DNA of 64,000 nucleotides, from assembly GCF_015687175.1 (NCBI RefSeq), contig NZ_JADPQG010000001.1, positions 930,001 through 994,000 on the forward strand. The letters run 5' to 3'. Made by a program: the position numbers and the translations under genes. This document shows, in pieces, positions 22,171-30,509 of this stretch. This stretch comes from Reinekea sp. G2M2-21. GTDB lineage: Bacteria; Pseudomonadota; Gammaproteobacteria; Pseudomonadales; Natronospirillaceae. The first letter of the stretch is position 1; every line of letters starts with the position of its first letter. The notes beneath the pieces were generated by a model. It was not told the origin of the DNA. It saw only the letters and a program-made list of their open reading frames with translations, and ran no database searches.

Positions 22171-23727
22171 ATGAACGAATCTGATGCAAACGCGATTCCA
22201 CTCGCGGCCGATGGTCGGCCACTGGAACAAAGCCTGCAGCGTGCGTTGCGACGCCAAAAACTCCGAGCCCTGATGCTTATTGCACCGCTATTAGCGTTTG
22301 TGATGTTGACCTTTATTGCGCCGATTGCAGACATGCTGTATCGCTCGGTAGATAACCGAATTGTCTCGGAAACCCTGCCCAGAACCGTTGCCGCGCTGAG
22401 CAGCTGGGATGAAGCCCAGGCTGAATTGCCGGATCGAGACGTATTTGATGCGCTGTATTTCGATTTGTTCTTTGCGGCAGAATATAAAATTCATACGCGT
22501 CTTGGTTCGAGGCTGAATTATCAGCAGACGGGCGTGTCCTCTTTGTTTCGTAAAACGGGTCGGCGTGTTGATCGCTTCGATACCGATGAAATCACTGAGC
22601 AATTTATTGCGTTAAATCCGCAATGGGAAAACCCAGAATTCTGGGTGAGTCTGAGTCGGGATAAGCAATTTGCTCAGCAACTGCCGACGACTGCATCCGT
22701 ATGGCAAGACTGGCTGAAATTGTTGGCACATGACGAAAAATCGGTTGCGGAAGAACAGCCGGAAGACTTACTTTACTATGCGCTATATCTCGATTTGAGT
22801 CAGATTGAAGCAGGGCAACAATCCCCTGGCTTTGATTGGTGGGCAGGCACGACAGCGGCCGTGAAAAACTTTACGCCGGTGGACATGGTGGCGCAGTTCG
22901 AGAAAACAGATGAAGACTGGTTGTCGATGGATGTTTGGGGTGTTCTGAAACGCTTTTCGCCGACGGTGACCGAAGGTTATTTTCTCAATGCGTTAGATAT
23001 GCAAAAGACCGCAGAGGGGATTCAATCCCAACCGGAAAGCTTGCAGATTTATAAAATTTTGTTTGTCCGAACCATGGTGATGTCCTTGGTCATTATGGGT
23101 TCCTGTATTTTACTGGCGTACCCGGTAGCGTACCTGTTATCCAATCTCCCCATGCGCAAAGCAAATTTGATTTTAATACTGGTATTGTTGCCTTTCTGGA
23201 CGTCGTTGCTGGTGCGAACTTCGGCCTGGAAGGTTCTGTTGCAGCAGCAGGGTGTAATCAACGATCTGTTGGTTTGGATTGGCCTGGTCGATGACGCCAA
23301 TCGTCTGGTGATGATGAACAATCAATTTGGCACCATTATCGCGATGACGCACATTTTATTGCCGTTCATGATTTTGCCAATGTATTCCGTTATGCGCACC
23401 ATTCCGCCAAGTTATGTGCGTGCGGCAAAATCGTTAGGCGCTACCAATTGGACTGCGTTCTGGCGAGTGTATTTTCCGCAGTCTGTTCCAGGTATCGGGG
23501 CTGGTTCAATTCTCGTGTTTATTATGTCCATCGGGTATTACATCACTCCGGCCATTGTTGGTGGGACGCAAGGGATCTTTATTTCCAATCGTATTGCATA
23601 CCATATTTCCAGCTCACTCAATTGGGGCTTGGCATCGGCTTTAGGCGCGATCCTGCTCATTTTGGTGTTGGTTCTGTACTGGCTTTACGACAAATACGTC
23701 GGCATCGACAACTTAAAACTGGGGTAA
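22171..23727 (+). CDS. ABC importer permease 1 (PotB-like) with large periplasmic insert
   Basis: A 518-residue permease. The first membrane segment is at about residues 34-57. The next begins only near 293, leaving about 235 residues outside the membrane; classical PotB has about 280-290 residues in total with no such domain. The C-terminal 225 residues carry the usual binding-protein-dependent permease core, including the EAA-like coupling segment SYVRAAKSLGATNWTAFWRV. It is the third gene of the importer operon, five bases before the second permease. The insert is hydrophilic, Trp-rich and not recognised. Confidence 0.88.
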   Translation: MNESDANAIPLAADGRPLEQSLQRALRRQKLRALMLIAPLLAFVMLTFIAPIADMLYRSVDNRIVSETLPRTVAALSSWDEAQAELPDRDVFDALYFDLFFAAEYKIHTRLGSRLNYQQTGVSSLFRKTGRRVDRFDTDEITEQFIALNPQWENPEFWVSLSRDKQFAQQLPTTASVWQDWLKLLAHDEKSVAEEQPEDLLYYALYLDLSQIEAGQQSPGFDWWAGTTAAVKNFTPVDMVAQFEKTDEDWLSMDVWGVLKRFSPTVTEGYFLNALDMQKTAEGIQSQPESLQIYKILFVRTMVMSLVIMGSCILLAYPVAYLLSNLPMRKANLILILVLLPFWTSLLVRTSAWKVLLQQQGVINDLLVWIGLVDDANRLVMMNNQFGTIIAMTHILLPFMILPMYSVMRTIPPSYVRAAKSLGATNWTAFWRVYFPQSVPGIGAGSILVFIMSIGYYITPAIVGGTQGIFISNRIAYHISSSLNWGLASALGAILLILVLVLYWLYDKYVGIDNLKLG

Positions 23728-23732
23728 TCGAT

Positions 23733-24587
23733 ATGATCCATTTACCATCCTATGCATCGACCGGTGAACGCATTTGGTTCTACAGTTTTAAGGTGATCTG
23801 CGGGTTGATTTTCTTTTTTCTGATTGCGCCTATTGTGATCATCATTCCGTTGTCATTCAACGCGCAGGATTTCTTTACCTTTACCAAAGAGATGCTGGCA
23901 TTTGACCCGGCCGGTTACTCGCTGAAACACTACCGGGATTTCTTTACCAACAGTGACTGGACCAGTGCGATATATAATTCCGTCCGGATTGCACCGATGG
24001 CGACCATCCTGTCCGTGGGGCTTGGAACACTGGCGGCCATCGGTTTAAGTCAACCACACGTGCCGTTTAAACGGCTGATCACCGCGATACTAATTTCACC
24101 CATGATTGTACCGTTGGTGATCTCTGCCGCTGGTATGTACTTCTTTTTCAGTCGTATCGGGTTACAAGGCACCTATTGGGGTGTGGTGTTGGCGCACGCT
24201 GTTTTAGGCATCCCATTTGTCATCATTACGGTCACGGCCACGCTAGTAGGTTTCGATAAATCCCTGACCCGTGCAGCGGCCAACCTTGGCGCCAATCCGA
24301 TCGTCACTTTCTGGCGTGTGCAAATGCCGCTGATTTTGCCAGGCGTAATTTCAGGTGGTCTGTTTGCGTTTATCACCTCGTTTGATGAAGTGGTGGTGGT
24401 TCTGTTTGTCGGTTCTTCCGCGCAAAAAACGTTACCTTGGCAGATGTTTACCGGATTGCGAGAACAAATAAGCCCAACCATTCTGGCTGTCGCTACGGTC
24501 TTGGTGGCGTTATCTATTTTGCTGTTGACTGTCGTTGAATTGCTGCGGCGACGTACTGAAAGGATACGTGGTGTCAGTCCGGGATAA
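23733..24587 (+). CDS. ABC importer permease 2 (PotC-like)
   Basis: A 284-residue permease with six predicted membrane segments and the EAA-like loop LTRAAANLGANPIVTFWRVQ. The open frame extends back into the preceding gene, but the ATG at 23733, five bases after the permease 1 stop, gives the normal PotC-family length and N-terminus. It closes the four-gene importer operon; a strong terminator follows. Confidence 0.92.
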   Translation: MIHLPSYASTGERIWFYSFKVICGLIFFFLIAPIVIIIPLSFNAQDFFTFTKEMLAFDPAGYSLKHYRDFFTNSDWTSAIYNSVRIAPMATILSVGLGTLAAIGLSQPHVPFKRLITAILISPMIVPLVISAAGMYFFFSRIGLQGTYWGVVLAHAVLGIPFVIITVTATLVGFDKSLTRAAANLGANPIVTFWRVQMPLILPGVISGGLFAFITSFDEVVVVLFVGSSAQKTLPWQMFTGLREQISPTILAVATVLVALSILLLTVVELLRRRTERIRGVSPG

Positions 24588-24597
24588 GTGGCGTGGA

Positions 24598-24625
24598 AGA
24601 AGCTCTGCATCAGCAGAGCTTCTTT
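24598..24625. terminator. Intrinsic terminator (importer operon / M28 peptidase)
   Basis: AGAAGCTCTGC pairs perfectly with GCAGAGCTTCT around an ATCA loop, followed by TTTGG on the plus strand. It sits between the convergent ends of the permease gene and the peptidase gene. Confidence 0.8.
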
Positions 24626-24630
24626 GGTTA

Positions 24631-26508
24631 TTAAGGTTGGTATTGCACGCTCAGATCATATATTGAAGCGCTCGAACTGTAGCCGCGCACCATGACATAC
24701 ATAGAGGAATCGGTGCCTCCCGCCGTGATGTCACAGGTTTCTGCACTGCCATTTTTATACGGTCGGCAATCGTAGCTGCTGGTTGTAGGTGCAGAGCCAA
24801 ACTTAACATACAGATCAGCATCATTCGTTCCCGTCATGGCTGCGACAACCTTACTGCTGGGTTGAATGGCAAACGGACCGTATTGGATCTCTTGATTCCG
24901 GGTAACAGAGTCACTGAAATTTTCGGTGACCGGTACATCGGGATCTCCACCATCGTCGGGTTTCGCTGGTGTGTAAGTCGCACTGACCGAGACCGTCGAA
25001 ACGGCGCTGCTGTAACCTCTGACCATGATATAGACATCACTGTCATTGCCGTTTACGCTCACCGAGCAGGTTTCGTTGCTGCCGTTCTTATAAGGTCGAC
25101 AGTCGTAGCTTGAAGTTGTTGGTGGCGCACCCACGCGAACATAGAGGTCCGCATCGTTGGTGCCTGTCATGCTGATGCTAACCATTGTGTTTGCTTTAAC
25201 AGACAACGGACCAAACGATTGCTCCTGATTACGGGATACCGAGCCGTTGAAAATGTCAGTCACTTCGTCGGATGGATCTGGATCGGGTGGGGGCGTGTCA
25301 CTCATGTTGCCTTTCGCTAACTCCGCCACATACGCTGCAGCTAGTTTGCCAAACTTCAGGGCATGAAAAGCGTTGTTGCCGCTCTTATCGAGAGTGTCAT
25401 TTACCGAATGTATGTAAGGGTTGGCACCATTAAAGGTGGCTTCGAACGGAAACGAAGCGGGATAGCCCTGGTTCGTCCAGCTGGCGTGATCCGAACAGGC
25501 GTAACCACAAGTCGACCGAGCGACGGTAAGTTCAGCTTGATAGGTGGTGACCAGCTGTTCAACAAAGTTGTTCTGAGCGGCATTGGTGTAGTCGTCGATC
25601 AGATAAATATCGTTACTGGAACCTTGATAGTTGGTCATGTCCAGTTGCAGAACTCCAACAACATTTTTGCCCGTCGCTTTGTAGTTTTCCGCGATCGCTT
25701 TTGAACCGCGCAGTCCCACTTCCTCGGCGGCGTAGCCAATGAGGGTTAGTGTTCTGTTTGGTTTGAAGTCGGTCGTGGTAATGGCATTGATGAGTTCGGT
25801 CAAGGTACCAATACCGGAAGCATCGTCGTCGGCACCTGGCGCACGGGTATTTTCGCCCATCCCGCCGCTGATAATGGAGTCGAGGTGTGCACCGATCACC
25901 ACGACTTCATCGGGCAGTGTGCGACCCTGTATGGTCATGACCACCGACGGCTGTGCCCAGCTATGGTTGAAAAGGGTGACGCTGATATCGTTTCTTCCCG
26001 CTGCTTTTTGCTGCCAATTGCTTTTGAGCCAGTTGGCCGCGTCCACGCCATGGGATGTGGTGTAGTACCGATTGGTGAAGTTAGCTAATGAACTGATCGT
26101 GCTGCGAATGCCCGATTCTGTCATCGCACCTTGCAGGTCTGACACAACCACCGGGTTATCGATACTGTAACTGACCAGCGTAGCCGGCTCTGCTAACGTG
26201 AACGTATTCAACACGCTTGCTTGTGCCGCTTCAAGAGAATCGTGCGCGATGAAGCCGCCACATCGGTTGTGGTTTTCGTGCATCAGGTGTGAGATCGAAG
26301 ATAAATCTGATTCTCTCACTTTGAGCACGGTGACACCGTTATTCTGAGCCACCAAAGGTTGTTCTATGGTTTTGCCCAGAAGCGTCGGATGGTACTTCTT
26401 AATACTTTCATAGCCATCCGTGCCGATCGTGATCCAGACATCATCAGCAAGCGCCATGGGTGTGATGCACGCAGCGGTTAACGCCAGTGCGGGTATGATT
26501 GATCTCAT
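24631..26508 (-). CDS. Secreted M28 zinc aminopeptidase with two PPC domains
   Basis: A 625-residue exported protease with a signal peptide (MRSIIPALALTAACITPMALA). The M28 catalytic core has GAHLDS (first ligand His), the bridging Asp in GADDDASG, the general base pair in YAAEEVGLRG, and further ligands downstream including HASW, as in Vibrio leucine aminopeptidase. Two tandem pre-peptidase C-terminal domains follow. Each contains MTGTNDADLYV and YDCRPYKNGS, and they are highly alike, implying duplication. The start is placed at the ATG with GGAG six bases upstream; an earlier in-frame ATG at 26520 overlaps that ribosome site. Confidence 0.92.
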   Translation of the reverse strand: MRSIIPALALTAACITPMALADDVWITIGTDGYESIKKYHPTLLGKTIEQPLVAQNNGVTVLKVRESDLSSISHLMHENHNRCGGFIAHDSLEAAQASVLNTFTLAEPATLVSYSIDNPVVVSDLQGAMTESGIRSTISSLANFTNRYYTTSHGVDAANWLKSNWQQKAAGRNDISVTLFNHSWAQPSVVMTIQGRTLPDEVVVIGAHLDSIISGGMGENTRAPGADDDASGIGTLTELINAITTTDFKPNRTLTLIGYAAEEVGLRGSKAIAENYKATGKNVVGVLQLDMTNYQGSSNDIYLIDDYTNAAQNNFVEQLVTTYQAELTVARSTCGYACSDHASWTNQGYPASFPFEATFNGANPYIHSVNDTLDKSGNNAFHALKFGKLAAAYVAELAKGNMSDTPPPDPDPSDEVTDIFNGSVSRNQEQSFGPLSVKANTMVSISMTGTNDADLYVRVGAPPTTSSYDCRPYKNGSNETCSVSVNGNDSDVYIMVRGYSSAVSTVSVSATYTPAKPDDGGDPDVPVTENFSDSVTRNQEIQYGPFAIQPSSKVVAAMTGTNDADLYVKFGSAPTTSSYDCRPYKNGSAETCDITAGGTDSSMYVMVRGYSSSASIYDLSVQYQP

Positions 26509-27215
26509 GCATTTCTCCATTATTTTTATATCGTTTTGGTAAAACGAGGGTTGGAGTGAAAAGCTCAGTAATGAGCTGGGATTATGATCCTGGAGAGTCA
26601 ACAACAAACATCTGATTCATCAGGTGGTTAATGATCAACGCGGTTAAAACAGGTTTGCTGTCAACGCTGAACAAAGTGTACCGCCGAAAAGTTGGTCGAA
26701 CGATTAGAAGGTACTCTGAACACACTAAATGAATTTATCTGCAGAACCAGAGTGGTGGATGCATCTACACCTGTTTCGTTCATTTTTTTAGACGCGCATC
26801 TCGATTTTTCGGCTCGTAATACATTATTGCCTGTTCGTTTAATGTGGGATATTCACGACTGCATCGCCACAATCATGTGCGTCGACCCAGTCCGCTTAGT
26901 AATGGTTTTTGATGGCTGAACTAGGGTGTTGGCATGGTGTAAAGTTGTTAACGGGTGTCGGTATCAAATAAAGTTTAATCAAAAAAACAAAGTTGCCTAA
27001 AAAACAATAGAGTTTGATATTTCCAAGCCTTATGGATTTGGAGACACGAATAAGTGAAAGTATGCCAAGACATAACAACAGGCAGCTTCAACCATATAAG
27101 CGGTCATTAGCTCTGTACATTGAAACAGACCGGTAAGATGCATTATCAGAAGTATGGCTTAAGTAGGAATAATTCCCGCTTAAGCCTAGAGCAGACATAA
27201 AAAGTGTCTTTATCG
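26509..27215. other. Intergenic region between peptidase gene and integron
   Basis: About 700 bases. A plus-strand frame of 75 codons at 26692-26919 has no recognisable family and no convincing ribosome site, so I do not call it. The right part holds a long hairpin at 27156-27186. The left part should contain the peptidase promoter. I see no further supported gene. Confidence 0.4.
27156..27186 (-). terminator. Long imperfect hairpin downstream of the integrase
   Basis: GGCTTAAG (27156-27163) pairs with CTTAAGCC (27179-27186), and inside it GGAAT pairs with ATTCC, giving a nearly continuous stem-loop 30 bases past the integrase stop. There is no long T-run, so terminator or boundary structure are both possible. 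Confidence 0.45.
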
Positions 27216-28190
27216 TTACAATAAATCCAGCGGGCTCTTCACACCGTTCATGTCAGTCATGATGATATGGGTGTAAATCATTGTTGTATTTAGATCCTTA
27301 TGTCCCATCAATTGCTGGATGGTTCTGATATCTGTTCCTGACTTTAACAAATGAGTCGCAAATGAGTGTCTCAAGGTATGGCAGGTTACCCGTTTGGTTA
27401 TTTGAGCTTGTTCTGCCGCTTTCTTCACGGCCTTTTGCAATGTAGACGTTGAGCAGTGCCACCTCATCTTCCGGCCACTTTTCTTCTCGATATTGATCAC
27501 GCCAGAGCTAAACAAAAACTGCCACTGAATACATTGTGCTGCCTTGGGTGACTTCCGTTCGAAAGTTCATGGTAAATGGACATATCCAGCGCCTTGAAGA
27601 GTATCTTAAATGTGCAGTACTTTACGGTGAATCATTACAGATTGAAGTGGACCCAGCAGAGGCTCCGGAATGGGAACTACACGTGCTTTAGGCCCCTTTC
27701 CATTGCGGACAGTGATTGATTTCATCGCTAAATCGACATCTTTCATTCGTAAAGTGACACACTCATTAACCCGTAGGCCTGCCCCATATAAGAGGCTGGC
27801 CATGACTCGCAGTTTTCCGTGAATATTATTCAGAAGATCAGTGACTTCAACTCGAGAAAACACTGTAGGAATGTTTTTGAAGCGTCGGCTGGATCGTAAG
27901 AAATCGATGTCGCCCAGGTCTATTTTCAAAACATGCCGATAGAGATACACAAGGGCATTAAGAGCTTGAGCCTGGGTTGACGGTGAGACTTGTTTTCGAG
28001 TCGCCAGATGAGTAAGAAACTGAGTGAGATCATCTACCCCTAGGTATTTTGGATGCTGTTTGTTATGGAAGTAGATGTATTGCTTAGTCCAGTGAAGATA
28101 GGTCTGAATGGTATTGGGGCTGTAATGATTGCGAGCGAGAATATCTCTCATTTGAGGTAGTAATCGGGTCTTTCGGTCCACATTTTCCAT
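27216..28190 (-). pseudogene. intI: Integron integrase IntI with two in-frame stop codons
   Basis: One 325-codon frame encodes a full-length IntI-like tyrosine recombinase, interrupted by TAA at 27606-27608 (codon 195) and TGA at 27567-27569 (codon 208). Both flanking parts stay in the same frame, so these are substitutions rather than a frameshift. Catalytic codons are intact: R140 in GAGLRVNE, the Lys loop GKGPKAR, H271 and R274 in CHTLRHSF, H297 in LMGHKD and Y306 in MIYTH. The IntI-specific insert survives after the stops ([19 protein letters not shown]). The C-terminus GVKSPLDLL is typical. The ribosome site GGAGGT precedes the ATG. As read, the product is a 194-residue fragment lacking the nucleophile. 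Confidence 0.93.
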
Positions 28191-28270
28191 AATCCGTGAC
28201 CTCCATGGTCATTTAAGTGATCGTTTTATAGGCAAATCTCCGAGAAAGAAGTTTGGTAGCTCGTGATTTA

Positions 28271-28286
28271 CGGACCGATGGGTCCG
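28271..28286. repeat. Short inverted repeat in the attI region
   Basis: CGGACC-GATG-GGTCCG, preceded by GTGATTTA. The same GTGATNTACGGACC motif recurs about 100 bases downstream in a larger perfect hairpin (28374-28416), so the two look like related elements between integrase and first cassette. Confidence 0.6.
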
Positions 28287-28373
28287 CTTTATCAAGAAGA
28301 TATGATATGAACAGCGGTTGCTAAGCTGTTGATTTTAAGCAATATTAGGTCAAATTATTAAAAAACATAAATA

Positions 28374-28416
28374 GTGATATACGGACCCGTCTTTTGCAGT
28401 TGGGTCCGTATATCAC
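28374..28416. repeat. 15-bp perfect inverted repeat next to the attI junction
   Basis: GTGATATACGGACCC (28374-28388) and GGGTCCGTATATCAC (28402-28416) are perfect reverse complements separated by 13 bases, ending four bases before the first cassette junction GTTAGAG. It could be a folded recombination element, an operator or a transcript hairpin; there is no T-run supporting a terminator. Confidence 0.8.
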
Positions 28417-28426
28417 ACTGTTAGAG
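28411..28426 (+). other. attI-like junction (first cassette boundary)
   Basis: The core GTTAGAG at 28420-28426 is the left boundary of cassette 1 by analogy with the GTTRRRY core (the final base deviates). Its position between the divergent integrase and the first cassette gene is that of attI. The accessory attI sequence cannot be delimited by eye. Confidence 0.5.
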
Positions 28427-28435
28427 TTCAGCACC

Positions 28436-28861
28436 ATGAAGAAATTGGCCTTAATTATGAGTTTACTTTCTATGTTCAGTTTCGCTAAAGCTGCGGAATA
28501 TTCTGAGGGCCAAGTCTGGTCTTATAAAACAAGAATTGGTGAAGAGAAATCAACGGTTCAAATTAATAAAATTGAGGCAAATGAAAGGTTAGGAAAAATC
28601 TATCACATTAGTCTCAACAAAGTTAAAGTTAAGAACCCTCATATAGCTGGCGGCTTTTCAAGTGAGCTACCTCATTTTCCGGTCTCTGAAGAAACTTTAA
28701 AGAAAAGCCTTCTTAAACTCGTCGGTAGCGCTGCTCCAAATCCAGACTATATAGAAGGCTACAATACTTGGAAATCTGCTTTTGACGCAGGAGAGGCTGG
28801 TATATTTACTATATCCGTAGCTGAGATCGTTGGGTTTATTGAAGATACAATTAATAATTGA
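28436..28861 (+). CDS. Cassette 1: exported protein of unknown function
   Basis: A 141-residue protein with a signal peptide (KKLALIMSLLSMFSFAKA, cleavage before AEYSEG). The mature part is about 120 residues, begins EYSEGQVWSYKTR, and is mixed beta/alpha without a motif I recognise. The in-frame ATG at 28436 lies nine bases after the cassette junction; a more upstream in-frame codon at 28394 lies outside the cassette, within the attI hairpin, and is rejected. It is the first, and so probably best expressed, cassette. Confidence 0.75.
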   Translation: MKKLALIMSLLSMFSFAKAAEYSEGQVWSYKTRIGEEKSTVQINKIEANERLGKIYHISLNKVKVKNPHIAGGFSSELPHFPVSEETLKKSLLKLVGSAAPNPDYIEGYNTWKSAFDAGEAGIFTISVAEIVGFIEDTINN

Positions 28862-28870
28862 GAACAAACT

Positions 28871-28948
28871 CTAACAAAGCAATTAAAAATCGCCCACAAA
28901 AAGCGTGGGCTGGACTCGCTAACGCTCGCCTTTTATTTCGGCGTTAGG
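28871..28948 (+). other. attC site 1
   Basis: The left core CTAACAAAGC pairs with the right core GCGTTAG (28942-28948). The interior folds through CGCCCAC / GTGGGC and the segment GGACTCGCTAACGCTCGCC. It is closely related to attC site 10, sharing AAAAATCGCCCACAAAA and the CTCGCT-ACGCTCGCCTTTTA block. Confidence 0.9.
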
Positions 28949-28960
28949 AATCATATTTAC

Positions 28961-29401
28961 ATGCGTATTTTGTTTTATGTACTAATTATTTTCGTTATGT
29001 CCTCGTGCGCAATGCCGTTTATTGAAGGTACTTGGCGTTACTATGAAGGCGAGAAATATGGTTTCGTAATTGGCGATTCGAAGGAGTCGACATTCAAAAA
29101 GATAAAGCTCAATTTTTCGAATAGGGATAGTCTGTTAATTATTCGAGACTATACAGAGACTGGTGAAACCAACAGATTAGAGTCCTTTGAGTTAAGTGAA
29201 TGTAGAGGGCCCGCGACTCAACGAAGTTGCTATTATCGACTCAAAGTAGATGAGCTTTCTGTATTAGCATCACCTATTTCTGATTTTGACCGATGGGAAA
29301 TTGAATTTCCTGCGGAGTGGGTAAACAGCATCCACCTCATTTTTGAAAATGGTATGTTAAAAGAAATTATACGGGATCGTTGGCTGTACGAGCGGCCTTG
29401 A
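28961..29401 (+). CDS. Cassette 2: putative lipoprotein
   Basis: A 146-residue protein with a type II signal peptide: RILFYVLIIFVMSSC, where Cys16 would be lipidated. The mature part (about 130 residues) starts AMPFIEGTWRYYEGEKYG and appears beta-rich with two further Cys. Family not recognised. The gene starts 13 bases after attC 1 and ends just before attC 2, filling its cassette. Confidence 0.75.
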   Translation: MRILFYVLIIFVMSSCAMPFIEGTWRYYEGEKYGFVIGDSKESTFKKIKLNFSNRDSLLIIRDYTETGETNRLESFELSECRGPATQRSCYYRLKVDELSVLASPISDFDRWEIEFPAEWVNSIHLIFENGMLKEIIRDRWLYERP

Positions 29402-29402
29402 T

Positions 29403-29462
29403 TCCTAACAATCACAGGCAGTCGACGCGAAAAACCCCGCGCAACTGCTGCAGGCGTTAAAT
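29403..29462 (+). other. attC site 2
   Basis: CCTAACAATCAC at the left and GCGTTAAAT at the right (core GTTAAAT at 29456-29462, full GTTRRRY match). The interior stem is GGCAGT / ACTGC with GCGCG pairing. About 60 bases. Strongly similar to attC 9. Confidence 0.9.
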
Positions 29463-29478
29463 GCCGCAAGGAATCTGA

Positions 29479-29784
29479 GTGCTTTCTAAGAATTTTCTAA
29501 GTGAGAACTATGATAGTCAAGAGTACTCATCAGAGTATGAAGCTGGCTACTATCACGACCAGTCTTACTTGCAGTTAGTTTTACCTTTGTCAGAAATCTA
29601 CGTTGACTCGGAACATAAACACCTTGTTATAGGAAGTGCTGGGGCTGATGGTATTGAGTTTTGCTTGCGGCAAAAAAGTACTGGAGTGTGGGCATACTAT
29701 CCAAATGAAGGTGTATTTGAGAAAGTGGCTGAAAATATAAATGAACTTGTTAAGGGATGGGCTAGTGGCTCCATCAAAGTCTAG
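29479..29784 (+). CDS. Cassette 3: SUKH/SMI1-KNR4-like protein
   Basis: A 101-residue acidic protein starting at a GTG with AAGGA seven bases upstream. The segment from VIGSAGADGIEFCLRQ to VWAYYPNEG and the closing FEKVAENINELVKGW resemble the C-terminal half of SMI1/KNR4 (SUKH) proteins, which often act as immunity proteins against polymorphic toxins. No toxin is seen beside it. The match is from memory and partial; the N-terminal half of a full SUKH domain appears short. Confidence 0.6.
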   Translation: MLSKNFLSENYDSQEYSSEYEAGYYHDQSYLQLVLPLSEIYVDSEHKHLVIGSAGADGIEFCLRQKSTGVWAYYPNEGVFEKVAENINELVKGWASGSIKV

Positions 29785-29787
29785 GCA

Positions 29788-29886
29788 TTTAACAAAGAGT
29801 TGTAAGAACAAGCCCGCCTTTTTAACCTGCTATCGCAGGCGGGCTTTGGACTCGCTGAAGCTCGCCCTTAAACAAAAACGTTATGT
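29788..29886 (+). other. attC site 3
   Basis: Left core TTTAACAAAG, right core ACGTTATGT (29879-29886). The interior is dominated by a nine-base-pair stem AAGCCCGCC / GGCGGGCTT with a nested CCTGC / GCAGG hairpin, then GGACTCGCT-AAGCTCGCCC as in sites 1 and 10. Confidence 0.85.
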
Positions 29887-29913
29887 GTCAAAGCTAACCA
29901 ACGGGTTTTAAAA

Positions 29914-30390
29914 GTGGAATGGATTAACTGGAACCAGCTAAAAGAAAATGAAAAATGTTTTTTCATGGATGATGAAATTCCAAGACTGCATAATGAACAT
30001 AAAAATCGAATATTTACTTGCACAGGGAAAAATGCGAGGGAGTTCCGCGCTGATGCACTCTCAAAAATACCCGAATATTCATATTTAGTTTCTAGCCCTA
30101 ATAGAAAAGAGGTCTCACTATCAATTATTGATGCTTGGGGAGACCCCGAAAAAGAGCAAGAAGTAAGAAGTTGGCTTTATGGTTTGGGTATTCCATACTC
30201 AAAAGAAGTGTATCTACTATATGACAATCAAGTTGTAAGAACTGAGTGGAAAATTTTAGTCAAATACTGGGATTGTTTCGCTAACAATGTCGGAATGGTG
30301 ATGGTAGTTGTGGATTCAAGCTGGAGCTGGGCCTGTGAATTCCATCATGAAGATGTAATATCCTTCTATGATTACAGTAAAAACACATAA
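29914..30390 (+). CDS. Cassette 4: hypothetical acidic/aromatic protein
   Basis: A 158-residue soluble protein from a GTG start (no in-frame ATG near the 5' end; the ribosome site is weak). It is rich in Trp, Tyr, Glu and Lys, with WINWNQLKENEKCFFMDDE at the N-terminus. The C-terminal segment WSWACEFHHEDVISFYDY suggests a beta-rich domain. No family recognised. Its stop codon is part of the left end of attC 4. Confidence 0.65.
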   Translation: MEWINWNQLKENEKCFFMDDEIPRLHNEHKNRIFTCTGKNAREFRADALSKIPEYSYLVSSPNRKEVSLSIIDAWGDPEKEQEVRSWLYGLGIPYSKEVYLLYDNQVVRTEWKILVKYWDCFANNVGMVMVVVDSSWSWACEFHHEDVISFYDYSKNT

Positions 30391-30491
30391 CAAAGTTGTC
30401 AACGCGGACTCCATTTCCGTTGCTTTTAATATGTGCTTAAATAGCACATATTAAAAGCAACTACAATTCGCCGGTTACAACGGCGTTATGA
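30386..30491 (+). other. attC site 4, with a 19-bp perfect terminal stem
   Basis: Left end CATAACAAAG (overlapping the stop codon) and right core GTTATGA at 30485-30491. The tip is a perfect 19-base-pair inverted repeat, 30419-30437 with 30443-30461, around a TAAAT loop. This is the longest perfect stem among the ten sites. Confidence 0.9.
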
Positions 30492-30509
30492 ATCTTTCGT
30501 AGGGAACGG

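Noticed and set aside
23448-23732. Longer second permease starting inside the first permease gene
   Set aside because: The extra N-terminal residues are an out-of-frame translation of the first permease; the ATG at 23733 gives the normal family start.
26692-26919. Plus-strand frame of 75 codons between the peptidase and the integron
   Set aside because: No ribosome site, no recognisable sequence and no neighbour it fits; not enough to call a gene.
27216-27515. C-terminal integrase piece as an independent small recombinase gene
   Set aside because: It is in the same frame as the N-terminal part, lacks the first catalytic Arg and its own start, and is better read as the 3' part of one pseudogene.
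28191-28330. LexA box controlling the integrase
   Set aside because: I looked for CTGT-N8-ACAG in the integrase upstream region; the only similar repeat (AACAGC ... GCTGTT) has the half-sites in the opposite orientation.
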